From Thermohalobaculum sp963700775 (GTDB taxonomy: Bacteria > Pseudomonadota > Alphaproteobacteria > Rhodobacterales > Rhodobacteraceae), in the NCBI GenBank assembly GCA_963700775.1, contig CAVOYU010000002.1, forward strand, positions 303,596 through 367,595: DNA of 64,000 bases, in the 5' to 3' direction. This document shows, in pieces, positions 18,825 to 26,962 of this stretch. Below the pieces are notes generated by a model. It had not been told where the DNA came from. It saw only the letters and a program-made list of their open reading frames with translations, and ran no database searches. The position numbers were made by a program, and so were the translations under genes. Position 1 is the stretch's first letter, and every line of letters begins with the position of its first letter.

Positions 18825-18976
18825 ACTTCTCGGGCCTGCGGTCCGCGCCAGGAAATGATCCGTTCGCCGGTGTAGCCGGCGGAGCAGTCGGTCACGCGGG
18901 ATCGGGGATGGACGCGATGCGCCGCGACGGCCCCTTGCGCACCTTTTGTGCCGGCCGGGACCCGGAACCGGGCCAA

Positions 18977-19000
18977 CCCTGCCGGCGCACACCGGCAGGG
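18977..19000. terminator. Hairpin downstream of the MFS gene
   Basis: Perfect 9-bp stem CCCTGCCGG/CCGGCAGGG with a 6-base loop. It lies between the plus-strand MFS gene and the small minus-strand gene at 19073. There is no T run on either side, so its termination strength is doubtful. The rest of 18825-19072 shows no gene I can support. Confidence 0.4.
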
Positions 19001-19072
19001 GTCAGGGATTGCGGGAAATTCCAGCGGATCCGCGGCCGCAGATCCTGCGACGCCGCGGTGAAAGGCGCTGAC

Positions 19073-19273
19073 CTACGAGTGCAGCCGCCGCGGCGGAACC
19101 ATATCGTCCGACAGGATCCAGTCGACGGTCTGGGCGGAGCCGATCTGCATCAGTTCGGCGGCGGTGGCGAGAAATTCCTCGACCCGCTCCAGTTCGGCCT
19201 TCAGGTGATCCCGATACTCCTCGGCGGTCTCGAGAACATTGGGGGCAAGATCGACACTGCTCTTGCTGGGCAT
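19073..19273 (-). CDS. Small hypothetical protein, helical
   Basis: 66 residues, not recognised. The middle (VLETAEEYRDHLKAELERVEEFLATAAELM) is a predicted amphipathic or coiled-coil helix rich in Glu and Leu, and there is no membrane segment. An aaggag RBS lies six bases before the ATG at 19273, which supports translation; a GTG one codon earlier would be too close. It lies alone between the MFS gene and a long non-coding, AT-richer stretch. Function unknown. Confidence 0.6.
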   Translation of the reverse strand: MPSKSSVDLAPNVLETAEEYRDHLKAELERVEEFLATAAELMQIGSAQTVDWILSDDMVPPRRLHS

Positions 19274-20008
19274 CACGAACTCCTTCTCACACGCTCACAC
19301 AACTTGCCGACACCACGGCTGAACCGGCCACACACGGAATCAGACATCCACCCGTTCGAGCCAATAACCCCTGGCGTGTAAAAATCTTTCGCGGAGATTT
19401 TGTGGCAATGAACGGATTTCCTTGATTCTTATGAAACTAAATTCGGCAATGACAGCAGCTCGTTGCATTACGAAACCTGCTTATCTCCGGCTTCGGTTCG
19501 AAGCCGATGTCCGGACGCGATCGTCGAATCGAGCCCATTGCCTGATCCGGCGCGCTTGTTTCCATCCGACGGCGTCGGGTCGCAAATCACTTCGCGCAGG
19601 CGAGCTTTATCCGCCCGATACAACCGCCTGGTTGCAGCGGGCGTCAGGGCGCGACGCAAAAAAAACGATAGCTTTCAACACGGAACCGAAGTCGGTTTCC
19701 ACCTGATACCAAAAGCCTTTTGATAATAAATAGTTAACCATGTTAATGAAGTTTTCTCTCTACTGTCCTTGAGAAAACAACTTTCAGTGGCGCCTGGCCG
19801 AAACCGGTTTGCCGGTTCCCGTGGCGCCACTTTTTTATTGTCTGCCAGTTGCTTGCGGGGCAAACAGGATGTGCGGCAAGCGCGGATGCTCCACCTGTTG
19901 ACGCAAGCACGGTGATCCCGCCGGCCCTCGCCGCGCCTGCCGGTTCGGAACGGGGCGGGAACCGCGCCGGAGCCAGTCCGGCTGCCGGCAACGTTGGAAG
20001 GAAACGCG
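19274..20008. other. Long intergenic region with AT-rich segment and terminator
   Basis: About 735 bases with no gene I can support. The reading frames present lack RBSs and recognisable protein character. The part from about 19380 to 19790 is clearly lower in G+C than its surroundings. A hairpin GTTTTCTC/GAGAAAAC lies at 19751-19778, and a strong terminator at 19786-19836. A small RNA ending at that terminator is possible. Confidence 0.5.
19786..19836 (+). terminator. Rho-independent terminator (plus strand), possibly of a small RNA
   Basis: Outer stem AGTGGCGCC (19786-19794) with GGCGCCACT (19823-19831). Inside it is a second hairpin AACCGG/CCGGTT, and a run of six T (19831-19836) follows. 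It is the clearest intrinsic terminator in the window. No protein gene precedes it on the plus strand, so it may end a small RNA starting near 19730-19750. Confidence 0.75.
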
Positions 20009-21391
20009 ATGGCCGGCGCCGTTCCGCCCCACGAGGCCGATCCGGGAACCGCGACACTGGCCGCGTTTGCCGCGGGGCTGCGCTGGGAGGATATCCCCCG
20101 GCAGGTGCGCCACGAGGGCAAGCGGGCGCTTCTCAACATGTTCGCGACCGCGCTCGCCGGGTGCCGCGAACCTGCTGTCGACAAGGCGGTCGAGGTCATG
20201 AGCCCGTTCTCCGGGGCGCCGGCGGCCAGCCTGATCGGCCGCGGCGAGCGGCGGGATGCGGCGCTGACGGCATTCGTCAACGCCATGGCGGCGAACATCC
20301 ACGACTTCGACGACACGCACCCGCCGACCATCATCCATCCGACCGCGCCGGTCGCCCCGGCCTTGATTGCCTTGGCCGAGACGGAAGGCCGCTCCGGGGT
20401 CGACCTTTTGCGGGCCATGATCGTCGGGGCCGAGATCGCGTGCCGGGTCGGCAATGCGGTTTCACCGGGTCACTATGCGCGGGGCTGGCACATCACCGCG
20501 ACCTGCGGGGTCTTCGGCGCCGCCGGCGGCACGGGGGTTCTCCTCGGCCTGAACTCAGAGCAGCAGGTCTGGGCGCTCGGCAACGCCGCCGTTCAGGCCG
20601 CCGGGCTGGTCGAGGCGTTGGGGACGATGTCGAAGAGCATCGGCGTCGGCAATGCGGCGCGCAACGGGTTGCTCTCGGCCCTGCTGGCGCGGGAGGGGTT
20701 TTCCGGGCCGGCCGAGCCGCTCGCGGGCGCGCGCGGCTACCTGGCCGTCGCCTGCGACGCTCCGGAGCCCGGGCGACTGGTCGCGGGTCTCGGCACCGAC
20801 TGGGAGCTCGCCCGGAACACCTACAAACCCTACCCGGTCGGCGTCGTGCTCAATCCGGTCATCGACGCCAGTCTGGAGATTGCCGGTCGGCCGGGCTTCC
20901 GCGCCGACGCCGTGGCCTCGGTGGAGCTGACGGGCCATCCGCTGCTGCGCCAGCGCACCGACCGCGCCGGGGTGCGGACCGGCCGCGAATCCCAGGTCAG
21001 CGCCCAGCATGCCATCGCCATCGTCTGGCGCCGGGGCCAGGCGGGACTGGACGAGTTCTCGGATGCGGCGGTGGCCGAGACCATGAACGCGGGGCGGCCA
21101 GTGGTCCGGTTCAACGATGACCCCGCCCGCGACATCGCCTCGGTCGCAATGACCGTGCGGATGCGGGACGGCAGCGAGCACCGCGCCGAGATCGCGGCCG
21201 CGCGCGGGACGGAAGGCAATCCGATGTCGGACGGCGATCTGGAACGGAAGCTCGTTGCGCTCGCCGGGCATAGCGGATTCACCGGCGATGTCGCCGCGCT
21301 GGCCGATGCCGTGTGGTCGCTCGACCAGCTTCCCGATGCCGGCGCGTTGGCCCGTCTGGCCGCCCCGGCCACCCGGAACCCGGCGCAGTGA
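20009..21391 (+). CDS. MmgE/PrpD-family protein
   Basis: 460 residues, intact, and a second member of the same family as the frameshifted gene at 16100-17468. Motifs include HDFDDTHPPTIIHPTAPVAPALIALAE (split), ARGWHITATCGVFGAAGG, QAAGLVEALGTMSKSIGVGNAA and the KPYPVGVVLNP substrate-loop region. The ATG at 20009 follows a ggaagga RBS. Family members dehydrate or isomerise 2-methylcitrate-like acids or decarboxylate cis-aconitate; the reaction here is not determined. It is followed after 73 bases by an SDR gene on the same strand, which suggests a small catabolic unit. Confidence 0.87.
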   Translation: MAGAVPPHEADPGTATLAAFAAGLRWEDIPRQVRHEGKRALLNMFATALAGCREPAVDKAVEVMSPFSGAPAASLIGRGERRDAALTAFVNAMAANIHDFDDTHPPTIIHPTAPVAPALIALAETEGRSGVDLLRAMIVGAEIACRVGNAVSPGHYARGWHITATCGVFGAAGGTGVLLGLNSEQQVWALGNAAVQAAGLVEALGTMSKSIGVGNAARNGLLSALLAREGFSGPAEPLAGARGYLAVACDAPEPGRLVAGLGTDWELARNTYKPYPVGVVLNPVIDASLEIAGRPGFRADAVASVELTGHPLLRQRTDRAGVRTGRESQVSAQHAIAIVWRRGQAGLDEFSDAAVAETMNAGRPVVRFNDDPARDIASVAMTVRMRDGSEHRAEIAAARGTEGNPMSDGDLERKLVALAGHSGFTGDVAALADAVWSLDQLPDAGALARLAAPATRNPAQ

Positions 21392-21464
21392 ACGGTCGCC
21401 ACGCTGCCATCCGCGCGACCCGATGACGCTCGCCGTGCCGGATGGGCTGGTGTAAGTCTCCGCC

Positions 21465-22250
21465 ATGAGCAGAACCATCGGCAGGCTTGAGGGCCATACG
21501 GCCATCGTCACCGGGGCGGCATCCGGCATCGGACGCGCGATCGCCATCCGCTTTGCCGCCGAGAGCGCGCATGTGCTGCTGGCGGACCTGGCGGAGGAGA
21601 CCCGTGGCGGAGGCGCGACGACACTTGAGGCGATCCGTTCGGCCGGCGGCTCGGCCGAGTTCCGGCGCGCGGATGTCTCGTGCTGGGACGACGTCGCGGC
21701 GCTGGTCGCTCATGCCGCTAGCAGGGACGGCCGGCTCGACGTGATCGTCAACAACGCCGCGATCGGCGATGGCGGCCGGCTGACCGAGACCTCGGAGGAG
21801 CTCTGGGACCGCACCATGGCGGTCAACCTCAAGGGCGTGTTCTTCGGCTGCAAGGCGGCGGCACGGCAGATGCTGGGGCAGGAGCCCCGCGCCGAGGTGC
21901 GTGGCCGGATCGTCAACATCTCGTCCCAGCATGGCATGATCGCCTCGCCGAACCACCTCGCCTATGGCGTCAGCAAGGCCGGGGTCGTCTACATGACCCG
22001 CCAGATCGCCGCCGATTATGCCCAGGACGGCATCGTCTGCAACGCGGTCGCGCCGGGAAAGATCCTGACCGACATGGGTGGCCACGTGCCGACCGAGGCG
22101 CAGCTTGCCTACTCGCGCAGCCGAACGCCATGGCCGCGCCTCGGGCAGCCGGACGACGTGGCATCGGCGGCCCTGTTCCTGGCCAGCCCCGAGGCGACCT
22201 ACATCACCGGCGAGAACCTGCTGGTCGACGGCGGCTGGATGGCTGGCTGA
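21465..22250 (+). CDS. Short-chain dehydrogenase/reductase (glucose-1-dehydrogenase/FabG-like)
   Basis: 261-residue classical SDR. It has the cofactor motif TGAASGIG, Asp at the end of strand two (LLADLAEE, favouring NAD), NNAA instead of NNAG, the catalytic Ser in NISSQHG and YxxxK in AYGVSKAGVV. The C terminus is LLVDGGWMAG. Downstream of the prpD-like gene on the same strand; probably part of the same catabolic unit. It ends ten bases before the stop of the convergent ferritin-like gene. Substrate unknown. Confidence 0.88.
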   Translation: MSRTIGRLEGHTAIVTGAASGIGRAIAIRFAAESAHVLLADLAEETRGGGATTLEAIRSAGGSAEFRRADVSCWDDVAALVAHAASRDGRLDVIVNNAAIGDGGRLTETSEELWDRTMAVNLKGVFFGCKAAARQMLGQEPRAEVRGRIVNISSQHGMIASPNHLAYGVSKAGVVYMTRQIAADYAQDGIVCNAVAPGKILTDMGGHVPTEAQLAYSRSRTPWPRLGQPDDVASAALFLASPEATYITGENLLVDGGWMAG

Positions 22251-22260
22251 GTGGTCCGCC

Positions 22261-23403
22261 TCAGCTCTTGCCCGGTTTCCCGCGCACCCGCGCACGGGGC
22301 CGGTATTCCCATGTCGGGCCGGCGGTCTCGCCGTTCGGGCTGCCTGGCAACGGCACGCGCATGAGTTTCTGGGCAGCGTCCTTGAGCCGGAACATGACCG
22401 GCACCAGCCCGGCGAGGCGCTCCTTCTTGCCGTTGAACGCGTCGTCGAGGCCGTCGAGCAGTTCGCTGTAGATGCCGTTGAAGCGTTCGGACAGCGCGTG
22501 GATCTCGGGATAGTGTTTGTAATCCCCGCCTTTCGGATCGTCCTTCATCGGCCAGACCGCGCTCCAGTCGACGATCATGTCGTCGCCGGTCGGCGGCTCA
22601 TCGCGCCTGTCCTCCGGGCAGTAGTACCGGCTGTGCAGGATCTCGTCGAACTTGAAGAAATGGGCGATGTCCTCGCGGTTTTCCCCCTTGGGGCCGGGAA
22701 TTGGGTCGTTGTCCCCGGCGGTGTCGCCGTGATGTGCGCCTTCTCCCTCCTCCATGATCTCGTCGATCGCAGTCTCAGCGGTCGCGCGGTCATGGACCTC
22801 GATGACCGCCCCGCCGGCCCCGTAGTAGTCGCCCTCTCCGATCTGGCGCTTGCGGCGCTCGGCGGCATCCTTGCCCTCCCCGAACACCTTGGCCTCTCCG
22901 AACGTATCGCACGCATGCTTCAGGCGGATTTTCAACAGCGCATAAAATCCGCCGATCGTGATCGGTTTGCCTGCGCGCGCTCGTTTCAGGTTGGGCGGAG
23001 CTCGCTCGACCTCGCGGAACGACTTGACCTGGTCCGGGTCGAAGCGACGAAGCCGCAACTCGGGGCCGGAATCGCCGAACAGGTGGCGCGGGTACTTGAG
23101 CATCCGTGCAGCGTCGATAACCCTGGGCTCGCCGCCGACGGCGTTGAGTACATTGGCCACCAGCACCATGTGCAGCATTTCCTCGACCATCACCTGCCGG
23201 ATCACCTCGATCGGCTCGGCATTGGCCAGCTCCGGGTCGCTGCGGTCGTACTGGCCCCGCTCCTGGATCGAGTAGCAGGCGGTCGCATAGGGGGGGATGG
23301 TCGACAGCTCGACCATCAGCGCCCGCTGCAGCATCTCGCGGATCTCTCGGATGGCTTTCTCGAACCCCTTCGCGGTGCCCGGATCGTTCTTGAGCAGTGT
23401 CAT
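22261..23403 (-). CDS. Ferritin-like (VioB/iminophenyl-pyruvate dimer synthase-type) domain protein
   Basis: 380 residues. The N-terminal half looks like the ferritin-like four-helix domain found in VioB/RebD/StaD-type proteins: LMVELSTIPPYATACYSI is followed later by QVMVEEMLHMVLVANVLNAVGG. These supply Glu and ExxH residues for a possible di-iron or haem site. The C-terminal half is polar with no recognised domain. The ATG overlaps the stop of the upstream GMC oxidoreductase gene (ATGA), so the two are translated together. In related proteins the domain dimerises imines of aromatic 2-oxo acids, but no indole-alkaloid pathway genes are present here, so its reaction is unknown. Confidence 0.75.
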   Translation of the reverse strand: MTLLKNDPGTAKGFEKAIREIREMLQRALMVELSTIPPYATACYSIQERGQYDRSDPELANAEPIEVIRQVMVEEMLHMVLVANVLNAVGGEPRVIDAARMLKYPRHLFGDSGPELRLRRFDPDQVKSFREVERAPPNLKRARAGKPITIGGFYALLKIRLKHACDTFGEAKVFGEGKDAAERRKRQIGEGDYYGAGGAVIEVHDRATAETAIDEIMEEGEGAHHGDTAGDNDPIPGPKGENREDIAHFFKFDEILHSRYYCPEDRRDEPPTGDDMIVDWSAVWPMKDDPKGGDYKHYPEIHALSERFNGIYSELLDGLDDAFNGKKERLAGLVPVMFRLKDAAQKLMRVPLPGSPNGETAGPTWEYRPRARVRGKPGKS

Positions 23404-25403
23404 TTCAGCGCTCCGTTGATCGCCTCGGCGGCCTTGAAGGCCAGCGCCGCCAGGGTCAGCGTCGGGTTGGAGGTCGCGATCGTCGGCATCGAGCCGCAGC
23501 CGACCATCCAGAGATTTGGGTGATCATGGGTCTGCATGTCGGGCCCGGTGACGGACGTGCGTTTGTCCGTGCCCAGACGGTGCGTGCCCACCAGATGGCC
23601 AGCGCCGTACACGGTGTAGCCCTTGCCGTCATAGGTCAGGTAGCCGTTGTCGGACGGGTTGTAGGCGGTGTGGTTCCGGACCCCCAGGCGCCGGTAGATC
23701 TGCATGCAGGCGTCATGGGCCAGGGCGAGGCCGGCGCGCGAATAGTCGCCGATGTCGTAGCTGATCACCGGGCGGAACTCTCCCATCGCGTCCCGGTAGG
23801 CCGGGTCGATGGTTACCCGGTTCGAGGGTTGGGGAAGCTGCTCGACCAGGACGCCGATGCAGATTTGCCGCTGCACCTCATGGTACAGTCTGCGCCTGAC
23901 CTCGCGGCCGAACAGGTTGTCCTGTCCCACCAGCCGCGCCACATCGCCATTGGGCGCTCCGGCAGAGAAGTTCCAGCCCCAATTGGCGATATCGAGCCGG
24001 AAAGCCGCCTTCTGGTAGCGGAAGTTCCCGTCCCGGAACGACTCGATGCCGGATGTCGAGCCGGGTCCGCGGAACGGGCCGACCGGATCCGGCGCCGCGC
24101 CCCAGGTCATCATGTAGGGATGGTCCATCAGGTTGCGGCCCAGCTCCTGGCTCGACCGGCAGAGCCCGGATGCCAGGGCGAGGGTCGCGTTCTCGACCGC
24201 GCCGCCCGCCAGCACGTAGACCTTTCCCCTGACCCGGCGCAGTTCGTACTGCGTCATCCCCGGGAAGAGGTAGCGCTTGTAGACGATGCCGGTGACCTTG
24301 CCGGATTCGTCGGTCTCGACCGTCGAGGCTATCGACTGGGTCTGGATCCTGAAGATCCGGTCGATATCCGCCTGCTTGACCTCGATCTTGGTGTCCGCCG
24401 CCTTCTCCTTCGCCGTTGCCTTGCCGTCGGCGAGGGTTTTCATGGCGTTGTATTTGGCCTGGATCGGGCAGATCGGGATGCAGCTCGAATTGCCCTCGCA
24501 ACGCTGTCCGATGAAGGCGAAGGCACCGGTTGCGCCACGCGGCACGAACGGGTCGCGCTCGCATTCCCCCACCATGAACTTGCCGCCCTTCCGCTTCGGC
24601 CGGCGGGGCGTCGAATTGCGCCCCTGGGGCGTGTTCGAGACCTTGACCTCGACCACGTCAAGACCCGGTTCTGGCGTGCCGCCGAAATCGGGCCGGACCG
24701 CGGTCGCGACCGGCATGCCGTCCGCGCCTTCCCGCCGCGATCCGTCGCTGCACTCGACGCCGGGTCCGATATAGGCGTCCACATAGGAGCTCGGTATCCG
24801 GTGCATCGGGTAATCGTAGCCGGCGGCGAAGTACTCCTTGCCGTCATCCGGCCGCGAGGTGCTGATGCCCAGCGCTTCGGGTGTCTGCTCGTCCTTCTCG
24901 GCCGAGACGCCGATCTCCCACTCCGCCTGCTCGTAGTAGGGGCGTAGCTTCTCGTAGCCGAACGGCCAGTCGACGCCGCGCCCGAAGCGCGACGCCATCT
25001 CGAAATCCGCCGGCAGCATCCGCAGGCTGGTCCCGAGCCAGTGCAGCGTGGTTCCGCCATAGGCACGCAGATAGTTGCTGCCGAACGGCATCGGGCCGAG
25101 CTGGACGAAATACCCGTTCGTGTCGGGCGCCGTGCCATGCACCGAGGTGATGTCCAGCACCGAGGGTGACGGGTCGGTTGGCAGGTCCGGATAGGGGGAG
25201 TTCGGCGTCTTGGCCAGCGCCAGGTAGTAGGTGTCGAGGTATTCCCGGTAGGTTCGCCAGTCGTCGCCCTGATCGGCGCCCGCCTCGAGTATCAGGACCG
25301 TTCTGCCCTCGGCCAGGAGTTGCTTGGCCAGGATGCCGCCGGCAATCCCGGCGCCCACGATCACCACGTCGTAGGTCTGGTCGTCATCGCGTGGGGTGCT
25401 CAC
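23400..25403 (-). CDS. GMC-family FAD oxidoreductase, large subunit
   Basis: 667-residue flavoprotein. The N-terminal FAD motif is VVIVGAGIAGGILAKQL with Glu at the end of strand two (LILEAG). The C-terminal GMC block has a His pair context (GAGHLVGTHRLG) and NPTLTLAALA. A C-x5-C-x3-C cluster (CEGNSSCIPIC) resembles the iron-sulfur ligands of membrane FAD-dependent glucose/sorbitol dehydrogenases. The start is GTG at 25403 with a ggaggg RBS. The gene for a small subunit of the FAD-sugar-dehydrogenase type lies immediately upstream and a ferritin-like protein gene overlaps downstream, implying a multi-subunit enzyme. It likely oxidises an alcohol or sugar and passes electrons to a cytochrome or quinone. 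No cytochrome subunit gene is present. Confidence 0.87.
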   Translation of the reverse strand: MSTPRDDDQTYDVVIVGAGIAGGILAKQLLAEGRTVLILEAGADQGDDWRTYREYLDTYYLALAKTPNSPYPDLPTDPSPSVLDITSVHGTAPDTNGYFVQLGPMPFGSNYLRAYGGTTLHWLGTSLRMLPADFEMASRFGRGVDWPFGYEKLRPYYEQAEWEIGVSAEKDEQTPEALGISTSRPDDGKEYFAAGYDYPMHRIPSSYVDAYIGPGVECSDGSRREGADGMPVATAVRPDFGGTPEPGLDVVEVKVSNTPQGRNSTPRRPKRKGGKFMVGECERDPFVPRGATGAFAFIGQRCEGNSSCIPICPIQAKYNAMKTLADGKATAKEKAADTKIEVKQADIDRIFRIQTQSIASTVETDESGKVTGIVYKRYLFPGMTQYELRRVRGKVYVLAGGAVENATLALASGLCRSSQELGRNLMDHPYMMTWGAAPDPVGPFRGPGSTSGIESFRDGNFRYQKAAFRLDIANWGWNFSAGAPNGDVARLVGQDNLFGREVRRRLYHEVQRQICIGVLVEQLPQPSNRVTIDPAYRDAMGEFRPVISYDIGDYSRAGLALAHDACMQIYRRLGVRNHTAYNPSDNGYLTYDGKGYTVYGAGHLVGTHRLGTDKRTSVTGPDMQTHDHPNLWMVGCGSMPTIATSNPTLTLAALAFKAAEAINGALK

Positions 25404-25406
25404 GGA

Positions 25407-25901
25407 TCAGCCCTCCCGCTTCGGCGGCTCGGACGCCCAGGCGCCGAAACCCTGCGGCTTCGCGCCCATGGGATGCGCGCCGATCGCCTCCCACACCAGG
25501 CCTTCCTTGTAAGCCCGGGTCGAGACGATCCTCGAGACGTCATGCTGCGAGGAACCGTAGGCGCGCCGCCATTCCTGCGGCAGCGGAACCCACTGGCCAA
25601 GATACCAGAGCTGGATCAGCGAACGCGCGAGGGGGCCGAATTTCTCGTTCGAGAGATAGTCCCGCCGCACGCTGCGTTCCGCATCCGCCGGGTCCTTCGC
25701 CATTGCGGCCTCGAGCTTCGGTCCGTCGGCGACGAACTCCCGGCGGATCCGCCCGGGCACCACCTGGTTGAACTGATGCCAGTAATCGTCGACACAGCCG
25801 GTCCCGTGGAGTTCGGCACGATCGTAGCCGGTCAGGACGGCGCTGATGGCGACAAAGCGCTCGCGCTCCGCCGCCATTTCCCCATCGGTCTCACTTGCCA
25901 T
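25407..25901 (-). CDS. Small subunit of FAD-dependent sugar/alcohol dehydrogenase (FAD-SLDH type)
   Basis: About 164 residues resembling the small (gamma) subunits that accompany GMC-type membrane dehydrogenases. Features are FVAISAVLTGYDRAELHGTG at the start, LIQLWYLGQW in the middle and VWEAIGAHPMGAKPQGFGAW near the end. I prefer the ATG at 25901, which overlaps the stop of the upstream gene by 11 bases; a start ten codons earlier is possible. It has no obvious Tat signal, although gamma subunits of this class often carry one, so the complex may be cytoplasmic or exported differently. Its stop is three bases from the GMC start. Confidence 0.75.
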   Translation of the reverse strand: MASETDGEMAAERERFVAISAVLTGYDRAELHGTGCVDDYWHQFNQVVPGRIRREFVADGPKLEAAMAKDPADAERSVRRDYLSNEKFGPLARSLIQLWYLGQWVPLPQEWRRAYGSSQHDVSRIVSTRAYKEGLVWEAIGAHPMGAKPQGFGAWASEPPKREG

Positions 25902-26838
25902 GGTGGCGGTCCTGATCGATGGCGTCGACATAGAACCCTCGCGGCTCGATGCAGGCTGGCGGGCTCTCGAAGATCTGTGCGGCTGCGGGCGTCGCGCCCT
26001 TGAACAGCGCGCGCATGTCGCGGGTCATCGGAAAGTCGTTCTTCCCGATTTCGAGCTTGATGCCGGCCTTCTGCGTGTCCGACAGCATCAACGTGTCGAA
26101 CAGCCCGACGATGGTCCACCGGGTCCAGACCGTGCGGCCGAGGCCGGTCGCGAATTCGGGGATCGGCGTGCAGTTGGTCTTGTTCCAGGCATAGCCGGAG
26201 AAATCCGTGTCCAGGCGATAGACGAAGCTGTCCTTGTCGTCCGGGTTCACCAGCTCGATCTGCCACTGGTGCTTCTGCGACGGCGGAACGTCGTCTGTCA
26301 TCTTCGCGTTCAGCGAGGGCACGACGTAGTTGAACACGCCGTAGAACTTCGGCTCGCCGAAGACCTCGCGGCCGGCCTGGACCGCAACCTTGTTGTCGGC
26401 GGCGACGTGGATCCGCAGGTGGCCGATCGTCTTCGTCTGGTCGCGGCCGTGAAGGTATTCCCACAACGGCATCTTCGGCACGCCGGGGGCGCGGTTGGTC
26501 GGGTAGGCGAGGAGGTTGAACTCGACCTCGTTCGTGGTCCCGAGCGAATTGTCGTAATGGGCGGTGTAGCGCTGGAAGTTGAGCAGGACGACGGCGCGAT
26601 CCTCGGTCTTGCCGCCCTTACCCTCGACCGGGAACCGGGCCACGCTCAGGCCGGTGCCTTCGACGAAGGGCTCGGCCGCCTCGATGCTCGTATACCAGTA
26701 CACCCACTGGCATTGCAGCGAGGCGTACATGAAGGGGAAGGTGTCGAACTGCTTCGGCAGCTTCGGCATGACCCCGGTCGCGGGCGTCTGTTTTTCCTTC
26801 ACCCCGTCCTTCGCCTGGGACTTCTTCTTCGCCTTCAT
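25891..26838 (-). CDS. Acetoacetate-decarboxylase-like protein
   Basis: 315 residues. The central motif VQAGREVFGEPKFYGVFNYV resembles the AGREVWGFPK segment of the acetoacetate decarboxylase fold, and the beta-rich remainder (NEVEFNLLAYPTN, HLRIHVAADNKVAV) fits. The usual Schiff-base lysine context cannot be confirmed by eye. The ATG at 26838 has a ggggag RBS. The N terminus is Lys-rich (MKAKKKSQAKDG) and has no signal peptide. First gene of a four-gene overlapping set with the GMC oxidoreductase. An unusual partner for such an enzyme; it may bind rather than decarboxylate a ligand. Confidence 0.65.
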   Translation of the reverse strand: MKAKKKSQAKDGVKEKQTPATGVMPKLPKQFDTFPFMYASLQCQWVYWYTSIEAAEPFVEGTGLSVARFPVEGKGGKTEDRAVVLLNFQRYTAHYDNSLGTTNEVEFNLLAYPTNRAPGVPKMPLWEYLHGRDQTKTIGHLRIHVAADNKVAVQAGREVFGEPKFYGVFNYVVPSLNAKMTDDVPPSQKHQWQIELVNPDDKDSFVYRLDTDFSGYAWNKTNCTPIPEFATGLGRTVWTRWTIVGLFDTLMLSDTQKAGIKLEIGKNDFPMTRDMRALFKGATPAAAQIFESPPACIEPRGFYVDAIDQDRHHGK

Positions 26839-26962
26839 GGTTTCTCCCCCTCTCTTGTGTCGCCCGAGCAGTGCAGGCGGTTGTTGCGAACCGGCGGACC
26901 TTCGAAGCCTGAGCCGGTCGTCGATCATCCTCTCCTCGCGCAGCGTCCAGCGCGAACGAAGT

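Noticed and set aside
19422..19723. Two overlapping plus-strand frames in the AT-rich gap
   Set aside because: No RBS, no recognisable protein pattern, and they overlap a likely small-RNA region.
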